NCBI GenBank assembly: GCA_034401795.1
Contig: CM067374.1
Span: 135,810,135 to 135,874,134, forward strand
Direction: 5' to 3'
DNA: 64,000 nucleotides
From: Chaetoderma sp. LZ-2023a
Lineage: Eukaryota; Mollusca; Caudofoveata; Chaetodermatida; Chaetodermatidae
The notes beneath the pieces were generated by a model, which was not told the DNA's origin, ran no database searches, and saw nothing but the letters and a program-made list of their open reading frames with translations. Below are positions 11,505 to 23,638 of this stretch, one piece after another. Within the stretch, counting starts at the first letter, position 1. Each line of letters starts with the position of its first letter. The position numbers and the translations under genes were made by a program.

Positions 11505-11757
11505 ATTTAGAGTATTGTAATGGGTAAAATCATAACCAGTGACCCAAGAAACCCTTAATTTGACATCAATTCCAGCCCTCTACTCCATCTAGAACTTGAG
11601 TAATGCAGATTTTCCGCTGGGAAGGCGGCCATTTTGAATCCGCCATTTTGAATGGGTTCCCTTGGTAGAATCACGTAGCACCGCATCTAATTATGTTCAG
11701 CATACCTTAAACCACCTATATGCCAAATTTCATGCTTTTTGCCAGAATGGAACATCT
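11505..11757 (-). repeat. Long inverted repeat, right arm
   Basis: Reverse complement of 8950-9203: contains AAGGCGGCCATTTTGAATCC and ends ACTGCCAGAATGG-type sequence then AACATCTTA. Confidence 0.85.
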
Positions 11758-12066
11758 TACCTCAAATTTGTTACATATCCGCCCCACTAAGGCTATGGCA
11801 TGGATATTCATGTCGGGTTGTTAGTATGGGTCGAGGTATTAATTAGTGATGGGTTGGTTAGAGTAATGGGATTATGAATAGGGTAGGGATATGAGTATAG
11901 GGGGGGGGGGGGGGGGCGTGACAGTAAATCGTAGTGGTCCAACTGTGGGAAGGCAATAGAAGTTGATTAACCTACAGCAAACCAAGAAATAACTTAACAT
12001 GTTTCTAAACTAAATAAAACGTACTGCTGAATATTTTAAGCATAATTGGACATTGCCTTCCAAACC
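11758..12066. other. No gene seen; poly-G run
   Basis: Contains an uninterrupted run of about 17 G at 11900-11916. Nothing else recognisable. Confidence 0.5.
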
Positions 12067-12445
12067 AATGAACCTTTCCAGTTTTAGCTATGAGCCGCCC
12101 ATCTCTAGCTTAGCTCCACCCACACCCCGCCCGTGTTGGGATCTATCGATCCCTGAACGCCCTTACTATCAATTTCCAGAAAACTATACAGGTAAGCTGA
12201 TAACAATTTTGAAATTGGATTGGGCGCTACTGAAACGTGGCGTCAGCGTCCAGTCAAATTAGTTTCAAAATATTCAACAGAATATTTATTAAATGGTAAA
12301 GACATACAATTCATACAACGTGTCGGACTATTACGCGTTAAAAACGGATTCTATCGAATCATTCATGACGTCATGATTATGACGTCATCCTACACGCCAC
12401 GTAGTTGATTGTGACGTCATATGATGGATGGATAAATTGTAAAGG
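12067..12445 (-). mobile_element. MITE family A, near-complete copy
   Basis: Starts AATGAACCTTTCCAG, has the CTATACAGGTAAGCTGATAA and CCAGTCAAATTAGTTTCAAA hairpin parts, ACAACGTGTCGGACTATTA, and ends ATGATGGATGGATAAATTG. It holds three perfect CRE palindromes TGACGTCA (12366-12373, 12380-12387, 12412-12419). No coding sequence. Confidence 0.85.
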
Positions 12446-13299
<854 letters not shown>

Positions 13300-13305
13300 A
13301 CTTAC

Positions 13306-14306
13306 TTTTTCTTCTCTGTGACACCTGGGCGCTTCAGGAACGCCTTTGATTTGTCAGGCGTATCACCAGGAATCCCACGAAACCCCAAGCTATTTAGCTG
13401 CGTGCGTACGAGCGGAAGTACCTCCTCTGTAAACTCCTTGGGCAACATTTCTGCGCCTGTTACTTCCGGGGTCCCACTAGACATGCCTCTCATAAGCTGT
13501 GCTGCTATTTTGAATACAGAATTAACTTGTTGAGTATCTTTTTCACCGATCACAGACTCGAGTTGTGGTTGCTGAACCTTTCCAGCGCATGACTTCCATA
13601 CCGGTCTAAGTGCGCCATCGTGATCATCCCTCGGGTGAAGAGGTCTTAATTCACTGAGTTTTGGTTCTTCTATTTCCGTGTGTGCTTCTATCTCGTTAAT
13701 TGTGGCAACATATGGTTCTGTATTAATGACTGACCTTGTGTCTCCGTCACCAGTGAGATTGGAACAGTGTTCAGTTAGACAACCACATTGTTGTTGATGT
13801 GGTCGAGTGGTGTGATATATTTCAGATTCATCGATGCGAGGTGAATCGTGGATTGGAAACAGTTGCAAATGCCTTCGAGTAATAATTCTTTGGTCTCTTG
13901 CTGTGGCCGAGTTTGTGTTCCATCCTAACAACACATCTTTTCCATGTACAGTTTTATTGTCCCGCCACTGGCATGACAACAGATCACAGGCTATACTTGA
14001 ATTTGGACTTGTTTTATCATCCAGACTAAGTCTAGAGAATACATGTGGCGTTTGTCTAGAAATCGGTCTCACTGTTCTGTCGGAAACTATAGGTATACCA
14101 GTTCCTATTCCTGTGCATAAACTGAATGTAATACCATTTTCGTCCATATTTTCAGGCGTAGTAATCCCTTCACCTAGCTCGGCGCTCTCATTGACCGATA
14201 TGTCCGTCGACTGTTGCCTGCTACTCGCACCTCGCGCCCTTTCAATAGCGATAATTATTTTAGCTTGGCTTGAGGTAGGCATTTTATGGCGTTGCCTAGC
14301 CTTCAA
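13306..14306 (-). CDS. Unknown long exon, 333 codons, with splice donor
   Basis: Function not recognised. The minus-strand frame opens with MKARQRHKMPTSSQAKIIIA (an inner Met, MPTSSQ, is an alternative start) and stays open for about 1 kb without repeats. It is hydrophilic, with no membrane segment or clear domain; the end (VLPLVRTQLNSLGFRGIP, DKSKAFLKRPGV) looks like an ordered segment. The frame ends EKKK then TAA, but the sequence there is AAAAA followed by GTAAGTCA, a near-perfect splice donor, so the stop is probably intronic and the exon ends near 13306. It could be a first exon of a host gene or of a spliced mobile element. The pogo element lies 400 bp upstream; no link is evident. Confidence 0.45.
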
Positions 14307-14598
14307 CCCGCCTATACCCTAATAATATAATGACTAGTTGCCATACCATTCTCGAATGAGATGTCTAAGAATTGTTTGTCTGTATTTATACAACTCATTC
14401 GCGGTTCCCACGATCTGTTTTATTGTTTCTCTGATTGCATGCTAAATTACAGGCCCCAGTCTATGAATAATATACAATTTAAAGTCCACAGGGAAATCCA
14501 TATTACTGTTGTCCACTTGATGGCGTGTGATTCCCTGATGCCTCTCACGACGACAGCAACTAGCACTAGGCTACGCACGCACGCACGCACGCACACAC

Positions 14599-14686
<88 letters not shown>
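14307..14686. repeat. (ACGC)n and (TA)n tracts, no gene
   Basis: Unassigned sequence to about 14570, then (ACGC)n and (TA)n to 14686. The TA tract resumes at 17848, so the pogo element sits inside it. Confidence 0.8.
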
Positions 14687-14691
<5 letters not shown>

Positions 14692-14700
14692 TATTGGGGG

Positions 14701-14964
14701 AATGTCGGCCAAAATTGAACATTTTCTAGTATTTACCTCATATGTGCATTAATATCTGATGTGCAGTAATGGTGCACACATCGTTGGATTGGTCTGCTTG
14801 TCAGAAATGCGAAACAACGGCTATTGTTGGTCAATTCAGGATAATGTCGGTCAGATAAACTGTTCTGGACGTTGCACCGAAATCAGGGCAATGTCAGTCA
14901 CTTTGGTGTAATGTCGGTCAGCCATTTGGCTAATGTCGGTCACCAATTTGGCTAATGTCGGCCA
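14701..14964 (+). repeat. Subterminal AATGTCGGTCA array, left end
   Basis: Six copies of the 11-mer AATGTCRGYCA at 14701, 14843, 14890, 14910, 14932 and 14954, all in one orientation. The first overlaps the TIR, so they are probably transposase-binding sites. Confidence 0.8.
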
Positions 14965-15189
14965 GGCTCAATGTACTGGAATTTAGCTCCTTTTAAGGAT
15001 TATGAATGTTAATAACAATACAGTACTAAGTATAATGAAGACTATATAATTGAACATCAAAAATAGCAAATCACTCAAAATTCAAACGATATTGGCAGTT
15101 TACCTGAATACAAACAATGTAATTCAAACGATATGAGTATGTTAGTAGACCACTAGGCCCAGGTATTGTCAAACTCAACTTTACTTAGA

Positions 15190-16771
15190 TTATTGACATG
15201 CAGGGCATTTATATCCATTTAAACTGTTACCATCCATATCGGCGCATGTAATATGCTGCCAATAAGAGCATGTGGTACAGCATATCCACTCCTCATCTGT
15301 TATCTGGTCATAATAATATTCTTGGCATATAGAACAATGGTTCTCGTCTGTACCGAACTGCAACACTTTTTTACTTTACGGTCCACATTTGATTTTTTTC
15401 TGATCTTGCTTTTCGTGGTTTTCTTCACAGCCGACTGTTTTGGTGGCTTCTTGTCTGCTATGAATTTCATGTGTGGAGAACTTGTTAGATTTTGTGTCGG
15501 ACTCTTTTTAGTTTTTTTCGCGGATTTTCAGATTGTTTGATGAATTCGGCGAATGTTACAGTTCGAGGATCTGTTGAACATGAAGGGATTGGGAACCACG
15601 TCATCAGTCACATGTTGGCTGATGAGTTCCTCAGGTAACCCGGTGAAGGTTACAGCACGGAAATCAGTTGAGCCTGAAGGGTCGGGAATCATGTCACATG
15701 TCTCATGCTGGTTATTGGGTTCCACTTGCTCAGGTAATTCAGAGAAGGTTACAGCCCGGGATCACTTGAGCCTGAAGGGTCGGGAATCACGTCACGTGTC
15801 TCATGCTGGTTATTGGGTTCCACTTGCTCAGGTCGAGTATGAGCAGTTTCTTTTCAGCTAACGCCGTAAATATCTTACAAAATTACTGGCTCATTCTGTA
15901 ATGAGTGAATCCTTTATCCAGCCAAATTCAGACACACGGATAAGGTCTCCGGGTATAGCTTGTTCTTGCAAATCCTGAGGCTGGCGTTTCCCCTTGAATA
16001 TGGTAAGGTGTGGAGCAGTTTCCCCACCAGCACTGATGGCACTGAGTAGGGTTGTTGTTTCTCCTCTCTCACGTCCGGTCAAGTTGAAGACACGACCCTG
16101 ACTAGATGGGATCACTTCACCAGATTCGAACACATCTTGCAAACCAGTCTCATCTGTATTCCATATACGTTCTGGATGTCCAATTAGGTCGTTGTCGGTC
16201 ATGACTAAATAGGCCATCAAAATGACTTTTCACAACAGTCTCATTCAAATTCATGGCCCGACCAAGAGACAGATTTTCTGGTTTACGTACAGAAAGCTCC
16301 GGATGGCGAGCCATGAAACCCTGCATCCAGTCGTATCCTGCTAGTTCTGTTTTCTCGGAAAACCCGTTTGTCTTTAGCTTTGGCATATTGATATGCTAGT
16401 CGTCTTACGTCTGTTGCTGTTAAACCGAATCCCTGTTTTGATAGGCCAATTATCAGAGACACCAATTCAGTTTCTGTTTCCATAGTAAATATAGTTTTGC
16501 GTCCAATCTTAGGCTTTATGGTCGCGCCAGGTTCACATACTCTATCTCTCAGTGTTGAGCGAGGCAGCTGATACGCTCGTGCCAGCCCTCTAATTGACAA
16601 TTTCCGCTGATTAGGATTGAGGCTATCCTTCTGAGCGAAATATTCCGCTACTGCCACCGCCATCCGTTCTTCCTCCCATCTTTGCAGCGAACCACGCTTA
16701 TTTTTGGATACCTTCTTTAACTTAGCTTGATTTTTCGACTCTAGACGTTTGGATTTAGCTTTGCGACCCAT
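15190..16771 (-). pseudogene. Pogo-type transposase with C-terminal PHD-like finger, broken
   Basis: The start at 16771 (MGRKAKSKRLESKNQ) leads into a psq-type helix-turn-helix (KLSIRGLARAYQLPRSTLRD, residues about 56-76), the DNA-binding domain of pogo/Tigger transposases. A shift near 16370 continues with YDWMQGFMARHPELSVRKPE and another near 16210 gives HPERIWNTDETGLQDV, which carries the first catalytic Asp. Reading stops after GWIKDSLITE at 15891; the segment with the remaining two acidic residues is absent, so the protein cannot be active. Two or three degenerate copies of PEQVEPNNQHET and DPSGS follow (15850-15550). The last frame ends with a zinc finger, HCSICQEYYYDQ, EEWICCTTCSYWQHITC, YKCPACQ, stop at 15190-15192: a C2-C2-H-C-C2 pattern of PHD type. 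Deletion plus frameshifts make this a fossil. Confidence 0.85.
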
Positions 16772-16803
16772 ATTCTGAAAAATGAAAAAGTAGCTTATTT
16801 TTA

Positions 16804-16887
16804 ATGTCTGCTGCTGCCGCTACTGCTGCTGCTTCTGCTGCTAGTCCGCTACGGCTACTACTACTGTCGCTGCTGCTGCCGCTACTG

Positions 16888-16940
<53 letters not shown>

Positions 16941-17128
16941 GCTGCTGCTGCTACGCTACTACTACTGCTGCTACGCTACTACTACTGCTGCTGCTGCTAC
17001 TACTGCTCCTGCTGCTGCTGCCACTGCTGCGGCTGCTGCTGCTGCTACTACTACTACTATTACTACTGCTACTACTACTACTATTACTACTGCTGCTGCT
17101 GTTGCTGCTGCTACTACTACGGCTACTG

Positions 17129-17169
<41 letters not shown>

Positions 17170-17212
17170 ACTACCGCCGCCGCTGCTGCTGCTACTGTTG
17201 CTGTTACTGCTG

Positions 17213-17300
<88 letters not shown>

Positions 17301-17320
17301 GGCTACTGCTGCTACTGCTG

Positions 17321-17370
<50 letters not shown>

Positions 17371-17376
17371 ACTGGT
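16804..17376 (+). repeat. Trinucleotide array (CTG/CTA)n within the pogo element
   Basis: About 190 triplets, mostly CTG, CTA and CTT, with one uninterrupted CTA block (about 17215-17300) and one CTG block (about 17325-17372). Poly-Ala, poly-Leu, poly-Thr and poly-Val frames here are artefacts. Confidence 0.95.
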
Positions 17377-17390
17377 GTGACTACGTTTCG

Positions 17391-17831
17391 GGAAATGTCG
17401 GTCACAAGAAATTGCCTGACCGGCATTACCCGACCCAGTCGGATAATGTCGGTCAGCGCGACAAGACCCCCGTCACGCAGAATTATCAGTCAAAAGTCCT
17501 AGTATTTCTTCATAATATATAGGCATCCACATAAATAATAAACCGAAATAAACTTCAACATCCTAACTCTAAGTAGATTATACGATATACTAGTTAGTAA
17601 TAGAATCGTAAATCGCTAAGCGAATTACGAAATATTAGAGAAATTCAGCTACCTCATTTTCCTCGTCAGCTGTTGATGCACACGATGTTCTTCAACACGC
17701 TGAAATGACACGTAGCCGCACTGGCCTGTCCCCAATAAATGAGAACAGGACGCGATCAATAACCTCGCTTGATCACGTGATTTATTTTACGTCATAAGTA
17801 GTGACTGACCGACATTACCAAATGACCGAGA
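17391..17831. repeat. Subterminal AATGTCGGTCA copies, right end
   Basis: AATGTCGGTCA at about 17392 and 17445, and inverted copies (TGACCGGCATT about 17414, TGACCGACATT about 17807, TGACCGAGATT at 17823). The last overlaps the right TIR. Confidence 0.75.
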
Positions 17832-17847
17832 TTCCACCACTATACCC

Positions 17848-18875
17848 TATATATATATATAATTATTCCACAAGCAATCACGTATTCGATTGCATAACAT
17901 TCATTAAGCAATTACATATCATTTTCTATCTTACTCGTGTAATGAACTCGCACGCTAGTGGCGCACGTCACGAGTAACTTATCCCGGTGGACCTGGTATC
18001 TAAATTAAAGAACACCTGGCACATCGTGCTATTTCTTGCATGGCCATGCAGGTACCTTCTATAAGACCATCATAACTAATTAGACAGGTACAACCATGTC
18101 AATTTTTGGCTCAATGTCCAGAAATGAAAATCCAAGATGGTCGCCATTCAATTTATCCGAAAAGCATAATTTCAGTCAGAGCAGCATACAAGACTGATCG
18201 AGCCACTAGGTAATTTTCAACACATTGTTCTAGTTATCACAAGCTGGTTGTGACAACGAAAACATATTAATCCAAGATGACCGCCATGCAATTTGTAAAA
18301 AAAATCCCTATCCTGAAACCTATAACAGTAGACTATAACACAGGCCTGGTAGTCATGAAGATTTCCCCCATTCGATTTACAGAAAGTCAACAATTTCGGT
18401 TATATTTCGTAATCCAGTCTGATGATATACTAAAATACATGTATCTATATATTTAAAACTGAACTGTAATGCTGGATATATACACCGCCCAATTCTAGTC
18501 ATTAGCCAATCAATGTTAGTCTGGTGGTTTATGGCCTTACACCGACTGAAAATTCGCGTTAGTCGGCCGATGAGCGCCGATTAAAAAAATGAATCGGGAG
18601 TCGACAAGGTCAGAGATGATCTGGTGGGTTATGGCCTACCCGATCTAACTCAAGTGTCCTGTCTTGATATATATCGTGGCCTAGACTAGAGTCTGGCCAA
18701 TTAAATCATCGACGTCCATGCAGATAATTAAGGATTTACAGGTTCTCTCACATGACAACAATCAGTATTTCAAAATGGCGCACATATCTGAATTACACCT
18801 ACTTTATTTGACTACCTTGACTATTTTGCATGACGCAGACATGTTTTCGCTCGCGTCAAGTAGCTTTCGTGTACA
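17848..18875. other. No gene seen between pogo and the RNase H/PHD element
   Basis: The remainder of the TA tract, then unassigned sequence. AATCCAAGATGGTCGCCATT (about 18130) and ATCCAAGATGACCGCCATG (about 18271) are two copies of a short repeat. Confidence 0.5.
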
Positions 18876-18896
18876 GTGAAAATCTGAGAACGGTCA
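18876..18896 (+). repeat. Left terminal inverted repeat
   Basis: GTGAAAATCTGAGAAC then GGTCA. It pairs with 24193-24213. Confidence 0.8.
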
Positions 18897-19053
18897 GTTT
18901 CATGTCAATTGTCAAAGTATGCTTATTTCTTCAGTTAAAATATAGTATTAACACCTAAATTGTTGAAATACATCTATTTAATCATAGGAAACCAATTTTA
19001 AAATAAATATAATTAACTTATCAGTTTTAAATAAGTGTTCATTTAAGCAAAAT

Positions 19054-19685
19054 GTCACTTAAGTTACTGTCCCTAAAGAACTGCTACAAGGTTAGGTCCA
19101 ATATTTCAGAGTTTGGTCAAATTTATACATAGCAGCCTGTTAGTATTTTAATATGACATGTTTCTTTAGTATGTACACATGTGTTTTTTGCTAATAAATT
19201 AATAAGTGATATTAGTTCGACCATCACTTTGTCGTGTCCCGAGGTTTGGAGTCACTTAAGTTACCGCTGAGTTGTCTGCCCCATAGCGTGAGGGTATGAG
19301 TGACTTCCCTTTACCACGTGACTGGCGTAACCTTCAATGCCTTACTAATTGAGAAAGAACAGCATTAGTTTTGAAGAAGCATATATCCACATCTTTTTGT
19401 GGAGCGTTTGTAGACATCAGGCAACGTATCTTTAATACAACTCACTTAAGTTACTAATCCTTTTCGTGGCGTTTTTATTTTTTGCGATTGAATTGCATTG
19501 CTTTTTAAATAGCTCATATATTACTTTATATCACACACGGAATTTGTTGGATCTCGTCTATAGTTTGTTTCAGAATATGCAATGTATTACATTTTGTCAC
19601 ATATGTTACGGTCACCTATGTTACTATTTTGTCACATAAGTTACCGTCACCTATGTTACTATGAGTAAATGGTAACGTAAGTGAC
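19054..19685. repeat. Subterminal 14-bp palindromes, left array
   Basis: GTCACTTAAGTTAC at 19054 and 19251; CTCACTTAAGTTAC at 19441; then a tight cluster at 19596, 19611, 19631 and 19646 (GTCACMTAWGTTAC) and an inverted copy GTAACGTAAGTGAC at 19672. In the cluster, spacing is 15, 20 and 15 bp. The remaining sequence from 18897 to 20257 shows no gene. Confidence 0.85.
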
Positions 19686-20257
19686 ACAACGCCTCTGTTT
19701 CACGCGCAAATTTAGTACTGACCAATCACACTCGAACAGGAACGAGCAACCAAATAAAGAGGTCGCCTGGTTAAAGGTCAACGGTCAATGTCAAAGCTGT
19801 CGTAGTCGTGACAAAGGCTTTCTGTATGTACCGGTTTAATGGATGTCATGCATCATAAGTAATTAGTAATACTTGCATTCTTGCAACCCAATATATGCAC
19901 TAATACGACTGGTATACTCAAAGGTACACCATTATGCATATACCAATTTATATAGTTTCCTATTCATAAAATAGATTAGTAAAGGCTATTTGACCCACGA
20001 CACAAAATCTACCCGTCTATAAATACAGCGTTTCACTGGTCCTGATGGCAGTTTATCCTAAATATATTTTATTTGATATTTTGGAATTAATATTAATTCC
20101 AAGTTAGTTGCAAAATATCCAATAAATGTATTTAGTACAATAAATAGTATCTTTCATGTACCAAAAGATTAAAGATAGACAAGTATTCTCTAATGCTGTA
20201 AAGCAGGTGCCCTCTGATTCTAAAATATCGCATGTCATTCCTGTTACAGGATTCGTG

Positions 20258-22816
20258 ATGCCCCTAACGGCAGCTGAGAAGCAGAGGAGATATCGCGAAA
20301 AGTTAAATACTGATCCAAAAAGGAGGGAGAAATATCTTAGAAAGATGCGCATGCGGTATGAAGAGCGAAAGCAATGTGGTAAAGAACGCTTAGTTAGTAG
20401 TCTATCAGACAGAGATAAGAGAAATCAAAGGAAGGAATGGCAACGTTTTCGCAAAGCCAAAAAAGACATGTCTATGTCATCATATCAAAGTCCGCCAGAA
20501 ACACCAGATAATGGAAGCATATCTCGTGATCCCGAGCAAAGTGCGTCTGGACTTTCAAATGCACGTGCTTCCTCTTCAGCAAAGGCAAAAGGACAACAGA
20601 AAAGTAGGCGAAAGCATAGTAAAGTATATCGGCAACTCAAAAGTGTAGAACAGAGGTTGAGAAATACTCAGAAAGAATGTGACCGCTATAAGAAACGCTT
20701 TTATAGACTCATAATAAAACTTAATGGGGACACGCCTCTGACACCGAAATCTAAAACAAAACAACAACTTAAGGGTTGCAAGGTCAACCCACACGTTAAA
20801 AAATCACTATTGTTTGGTCATGTATTAGCCACAGAACTGCGAAACAGATATAAAAACAACTCAAACATTAAGCAAAAATGTGCTCTTTCGTGTTTGATTT
20901 CAGGCAAAGTACTAAAGAAGTACAAACTACTAAAACATGCCACGAAGACATTCGGGTTTTCTCAGAGACTATGCAGAGCAAATTTATTACGTCTTAATAA
21001 TATCACAGATGTTCCAGTAACTCAGAGACTAGGCTTCACGGCGAAACCATAAACCTAATCAAACACTTTTTCACTAGAGATGATATCAGCAGACAGACCA
21101 CTGGAAAACGTGATACAATAACGCGGTGTAAAGTAAAAAAACAAAAACGCTTTTTGTGTGGCGATATAAAACACATTCATCAACAGTACAATCGTGACTT
21201 TCCTGAAAATAGTGTGAGTTACCCAACATTTCTGCGATTGCGGCCTTTCTGGGTAGTTTCACCTACTCTGAAGGATCGTGACACGTGTATGTGTAAGCTG
21301 CATGAAAATATTAGTCTGAAGATAATGAAGCTCAAACAGCTAAACATTCTTCCCAGGGGAACTCACATAGATAGCCTACTCAGCAGTTATTGCTGTGATT
21401 TTAGCAGTGATAAGTGCATGTTAGGCGATTGGGACCAATGCAGAAATATGTGCATAGCCAGTCAGGAATTCAATCCCACTACGAAAATCGAATGGCTAGA
21501 ATGGCAGACTCAAACTAACACAGTAGATAAGGAGTCAGAAACTATTCAATTTAGAAAAACTGTGAAATGCAAACGAGCTGGAACAATTAAAGAACTTTTC
21601 GATTTGTTCAACAGTGACATGAAAGCAAAGATATGTCCCCATATCTACAGAATGCGTCATCAATATCAACAAAGTCGCCAGTGTAAAGCAGAATTGACAA
21701 ATCGAGATGCAATTATTCACATAGACTTTGCAGAAAACTATGTATGCAGGTATGCAACGGAAATTCAATCTGTTCACTTCGGTGCTAGTCATAGACAGGC
21801 AACATTGCATACAGGCATGCTTTATACAAAAGATGCTTCACTTCCCTTTTGTACCATATCTGACTCCATGCTACACAACGCTTCCGCTGTTTGGTCCTAC
21901 ATTTCACCCGTTCTAATGATGATAAGGAATGACTTTCCAGATGTAGACACACTGCACATATCCAGCGACGGCCCAACGACACAGTATAAGAATAAGGACA
22001 ATCTGTATTTACTATCAACTGAGCCACAAGATCGGTTTCAGGCAAGCAACATGGAACTTCTCAGAAGCATCGCATGGCAAGGGCGCGCCCGATGGTGTTG
22101 GGGCAGTATTAAAGCGAACTGCAGACAACGCGGTTGCACAGGGCAAGGATATTCCTGATGCGACAACCATGTATAATGAACTTTCAAATATTACATCTGT
22201 TAAACTTTTCTTCATCGCAGAGAGTGAAATTAATACTAAGTGTATTCCTGCAAAACTTGCACCAATCCGTGGAACAATGAAAATGCATCAAGTTATAACA
22301 AAAGAAGAACGTGTAATTTGCTATAGAGGTTTATCTTGTTTTTGTTCCAGAAATGGCTGTTCATGTTTCAACGCTAAGCATTACACATTTCCTTCTGAGC
22401 AACTTTCTGCTGTAATACCAACAGTAGACAATTCTTCGGGCAGTGCAGAAAGCACAGTTGGAGCTGAAGCACTCATCGCAGATCCACCCAACCTTCCCGA
22501 TAACTTAACTGTAACATCCTCAGCATCATGTAGTAACCAGCCAAAAATGTCAACTTTGTTGAAGAAACGAATTACAATTAAAAAGGCTATAATCCGCAAA
22601 CCACGTGCTAAGCAAACCATTTGTAATCCTATTAATAAGAAGAAGGTATCAAAACTCTTAAAAGATCAACTGTATAACTGTTTAGTTTGTAACGAGCCTT
22701 ACAATGACCCACCTACAGGGGATTGGATCGAGTGCCATAGCTGTAATTTATGGGCACATGAGCTGTGCACGTCGTATGGTGGAGTTAATCTATACACATG
22801 TGACAAATGCAGTTAA
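20258..22816 (+). pseudogene. RNase H-like putative transposase with PHD finger, two frameshifts
   Basis: The start chosen is MPLTAAEKQRRYREKLNTD at 20258; a longer frame from 20156 exists, but TTACAG just before 20251 may be a splice acceptor. Segment 1 (to 21052) is Lys/Arg-rich with a coiled-coil-like stretch (VYRQLKSVEQRLRNTQKE). The frame moves between 20998 and 21049; segment 2 begins HFFTRDDISRQTTGKRDTIT and carries RLRPFWVVSPTLKDRDTCMC, a Cys cluster (YCCDF, DKCMLGDWDQC), IHIDFAENY (first candidate Asp) and HISSDGPTTQYKNK (second, 81 residues on). A second shift near 22030-22050 leads to WNFSEASHGKGAPDGVGAVL, which offers the third acidic residue, and on to a C4HC3 PHD finger (CLVCNEPYNDPP, DWIECHSCNLWAHELC, YTCDKCS). 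I know relatives in many invertebrates only as uncharacterised proteins. Everything downstream of both shifts is conserved, so inactivation is recent, or the shifts are sequencing errors. Confidence 0.8.
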
Positions 22817-22971
22817 GCAATTAAGCGATGTATTCACAATTGTTAGTTTTCTGGTGAGACAAATTTGCCTTTTGCAATTTACATTTTGACCTGGTACAAT
22901 TTGATTCTTATGCAACTTGTTAATTTTTTACCCACGTGGCTAGACGAAAGGCTAAAGGCGAGCACGCCATT

Positions 22972-23110
22972 GTTGTTGTTGTTGTTCTTCTTCTTCTTCT
23001 TCTTCATTCTTCTTCTTCTTCTTGTTCTTCTTCTCCTCCTCCTCCTCCTCCTCCTCCTCCTCCTCCTCCTCCTTCTTCTTCTTCTTCTTCTACTTCTTCA
23101 TAATCTTCTT
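22972..23110 (+). repeat. (GTT)n(TTC)n(TCC)n microsatellite
   Basis: Consecutive pyrimidine-rich triplet runs just after the PHD gene. Confidence 0.9.
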
Positions 23111-23246
23111 CTTGGAAGTTAAGGTATGTGGTCAGAAATAAGTATGCCGAGTTGGGGTTAAAAGATCAAAGTTCAAGGTAACAACGACTTTATAAAAATA
23201 TACAAACTATGCGGATCTTTGTGCAAATTACATGTACACTATACGG

Positions 23247-23347
23247 GTGATGTGTTGGATATTTTGAAAATAGTTTGACTTGAAGCTGTTGCTGACTAAG
23301 GCAGCAACAATGTCCAGTCAAATTAATTTCAAAATGTTCAACAGAAT
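23247..23347. mobile_element. MITE family A hairpin nested in the RNase H/PHD element
   Basis: GTTGGATATTTTGAAAATAG with TTTGACT, then AGGCAGCAAC, then CCAGTCAAATTAATTTCAAA and ATGTTCAACAG: both arms of the family A hairpin without the outer parts. Being inside the transposon, it inserted later. Confidence 0.75.
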
Positions 23348-23638
23348 GTGGGGACACAGCAACAGTTTTCAGCAACATTGTTTTCAAAATGGACACTTTT
23401 AATGATCTAGTTCTACTGTATTGATCTTGACACAACTTGGGTGGATGCTTACCACTGGAGTTCCAGATATGTGGGGCAATTCCGGGGTCAAACGGGCAAA
23501 GGTCGAGGTCACATGCCTGATATTGCAGGGTGGTGAATCTGATTGTGATTTATATGCATAGTTAACCATCTGTGTTTGATGCTTAGTTGACCATTGGCAT
23601 CGAGAGAAGGCGTGAAATACCGTAGTATTAAAATAAAT

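Larger units (their letters stand above)
8950..11757 (-). mobile_element. Inverted-repeat element carrying PIN/CXC copy 2
   Basis: A 2.8-kb unit bounded by inverted repeats of about 253 bp (8950-9203 and 11505-11757), roughly 85-90 percent alike by eye. Each arm has GATGTTCCATTCTGGCA, CATGAAATTTGGCATATAGG and CAAAATGGCGGATTCAAAAT. Inside are the gene remnant at 9444-10820 and, on its 5' side, an (ACA)n(ATA)n tract. Long TIRs around a multicopy gene point to a DNA transposon. No target-site duplication is obvious. Confidence 0.65.
14687..17847 (-). mobile_element. Pogo-like transposon, 3161 bp, inserted in (TA)n
   Basis: Terminal inverted repeats of 26 bp with 4 mismatches: left GGGTATATTGGGGGAATGTC (14687 on), right end in reverse complement GGGTATAGTGGTGGAATCTC (ending 17847). 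Both ends are flanked by TA, the target duplication of pogo elements, here within a TA microsatellite. The element holds a broken transposase gene, subterminal copies of AATGTCGGTCA at both ends, and a 570-bp trinucleotide array. Confidence 0.9.

Noticed and set aside
16804-17502. Poly-Ala/Thr/Leu/Val proteins from the trinucleotide array (also at 7542-7923, 8249-8593, 22865-23122, 56183-56476)
   Set aside because: Pure translations of simple repeats.
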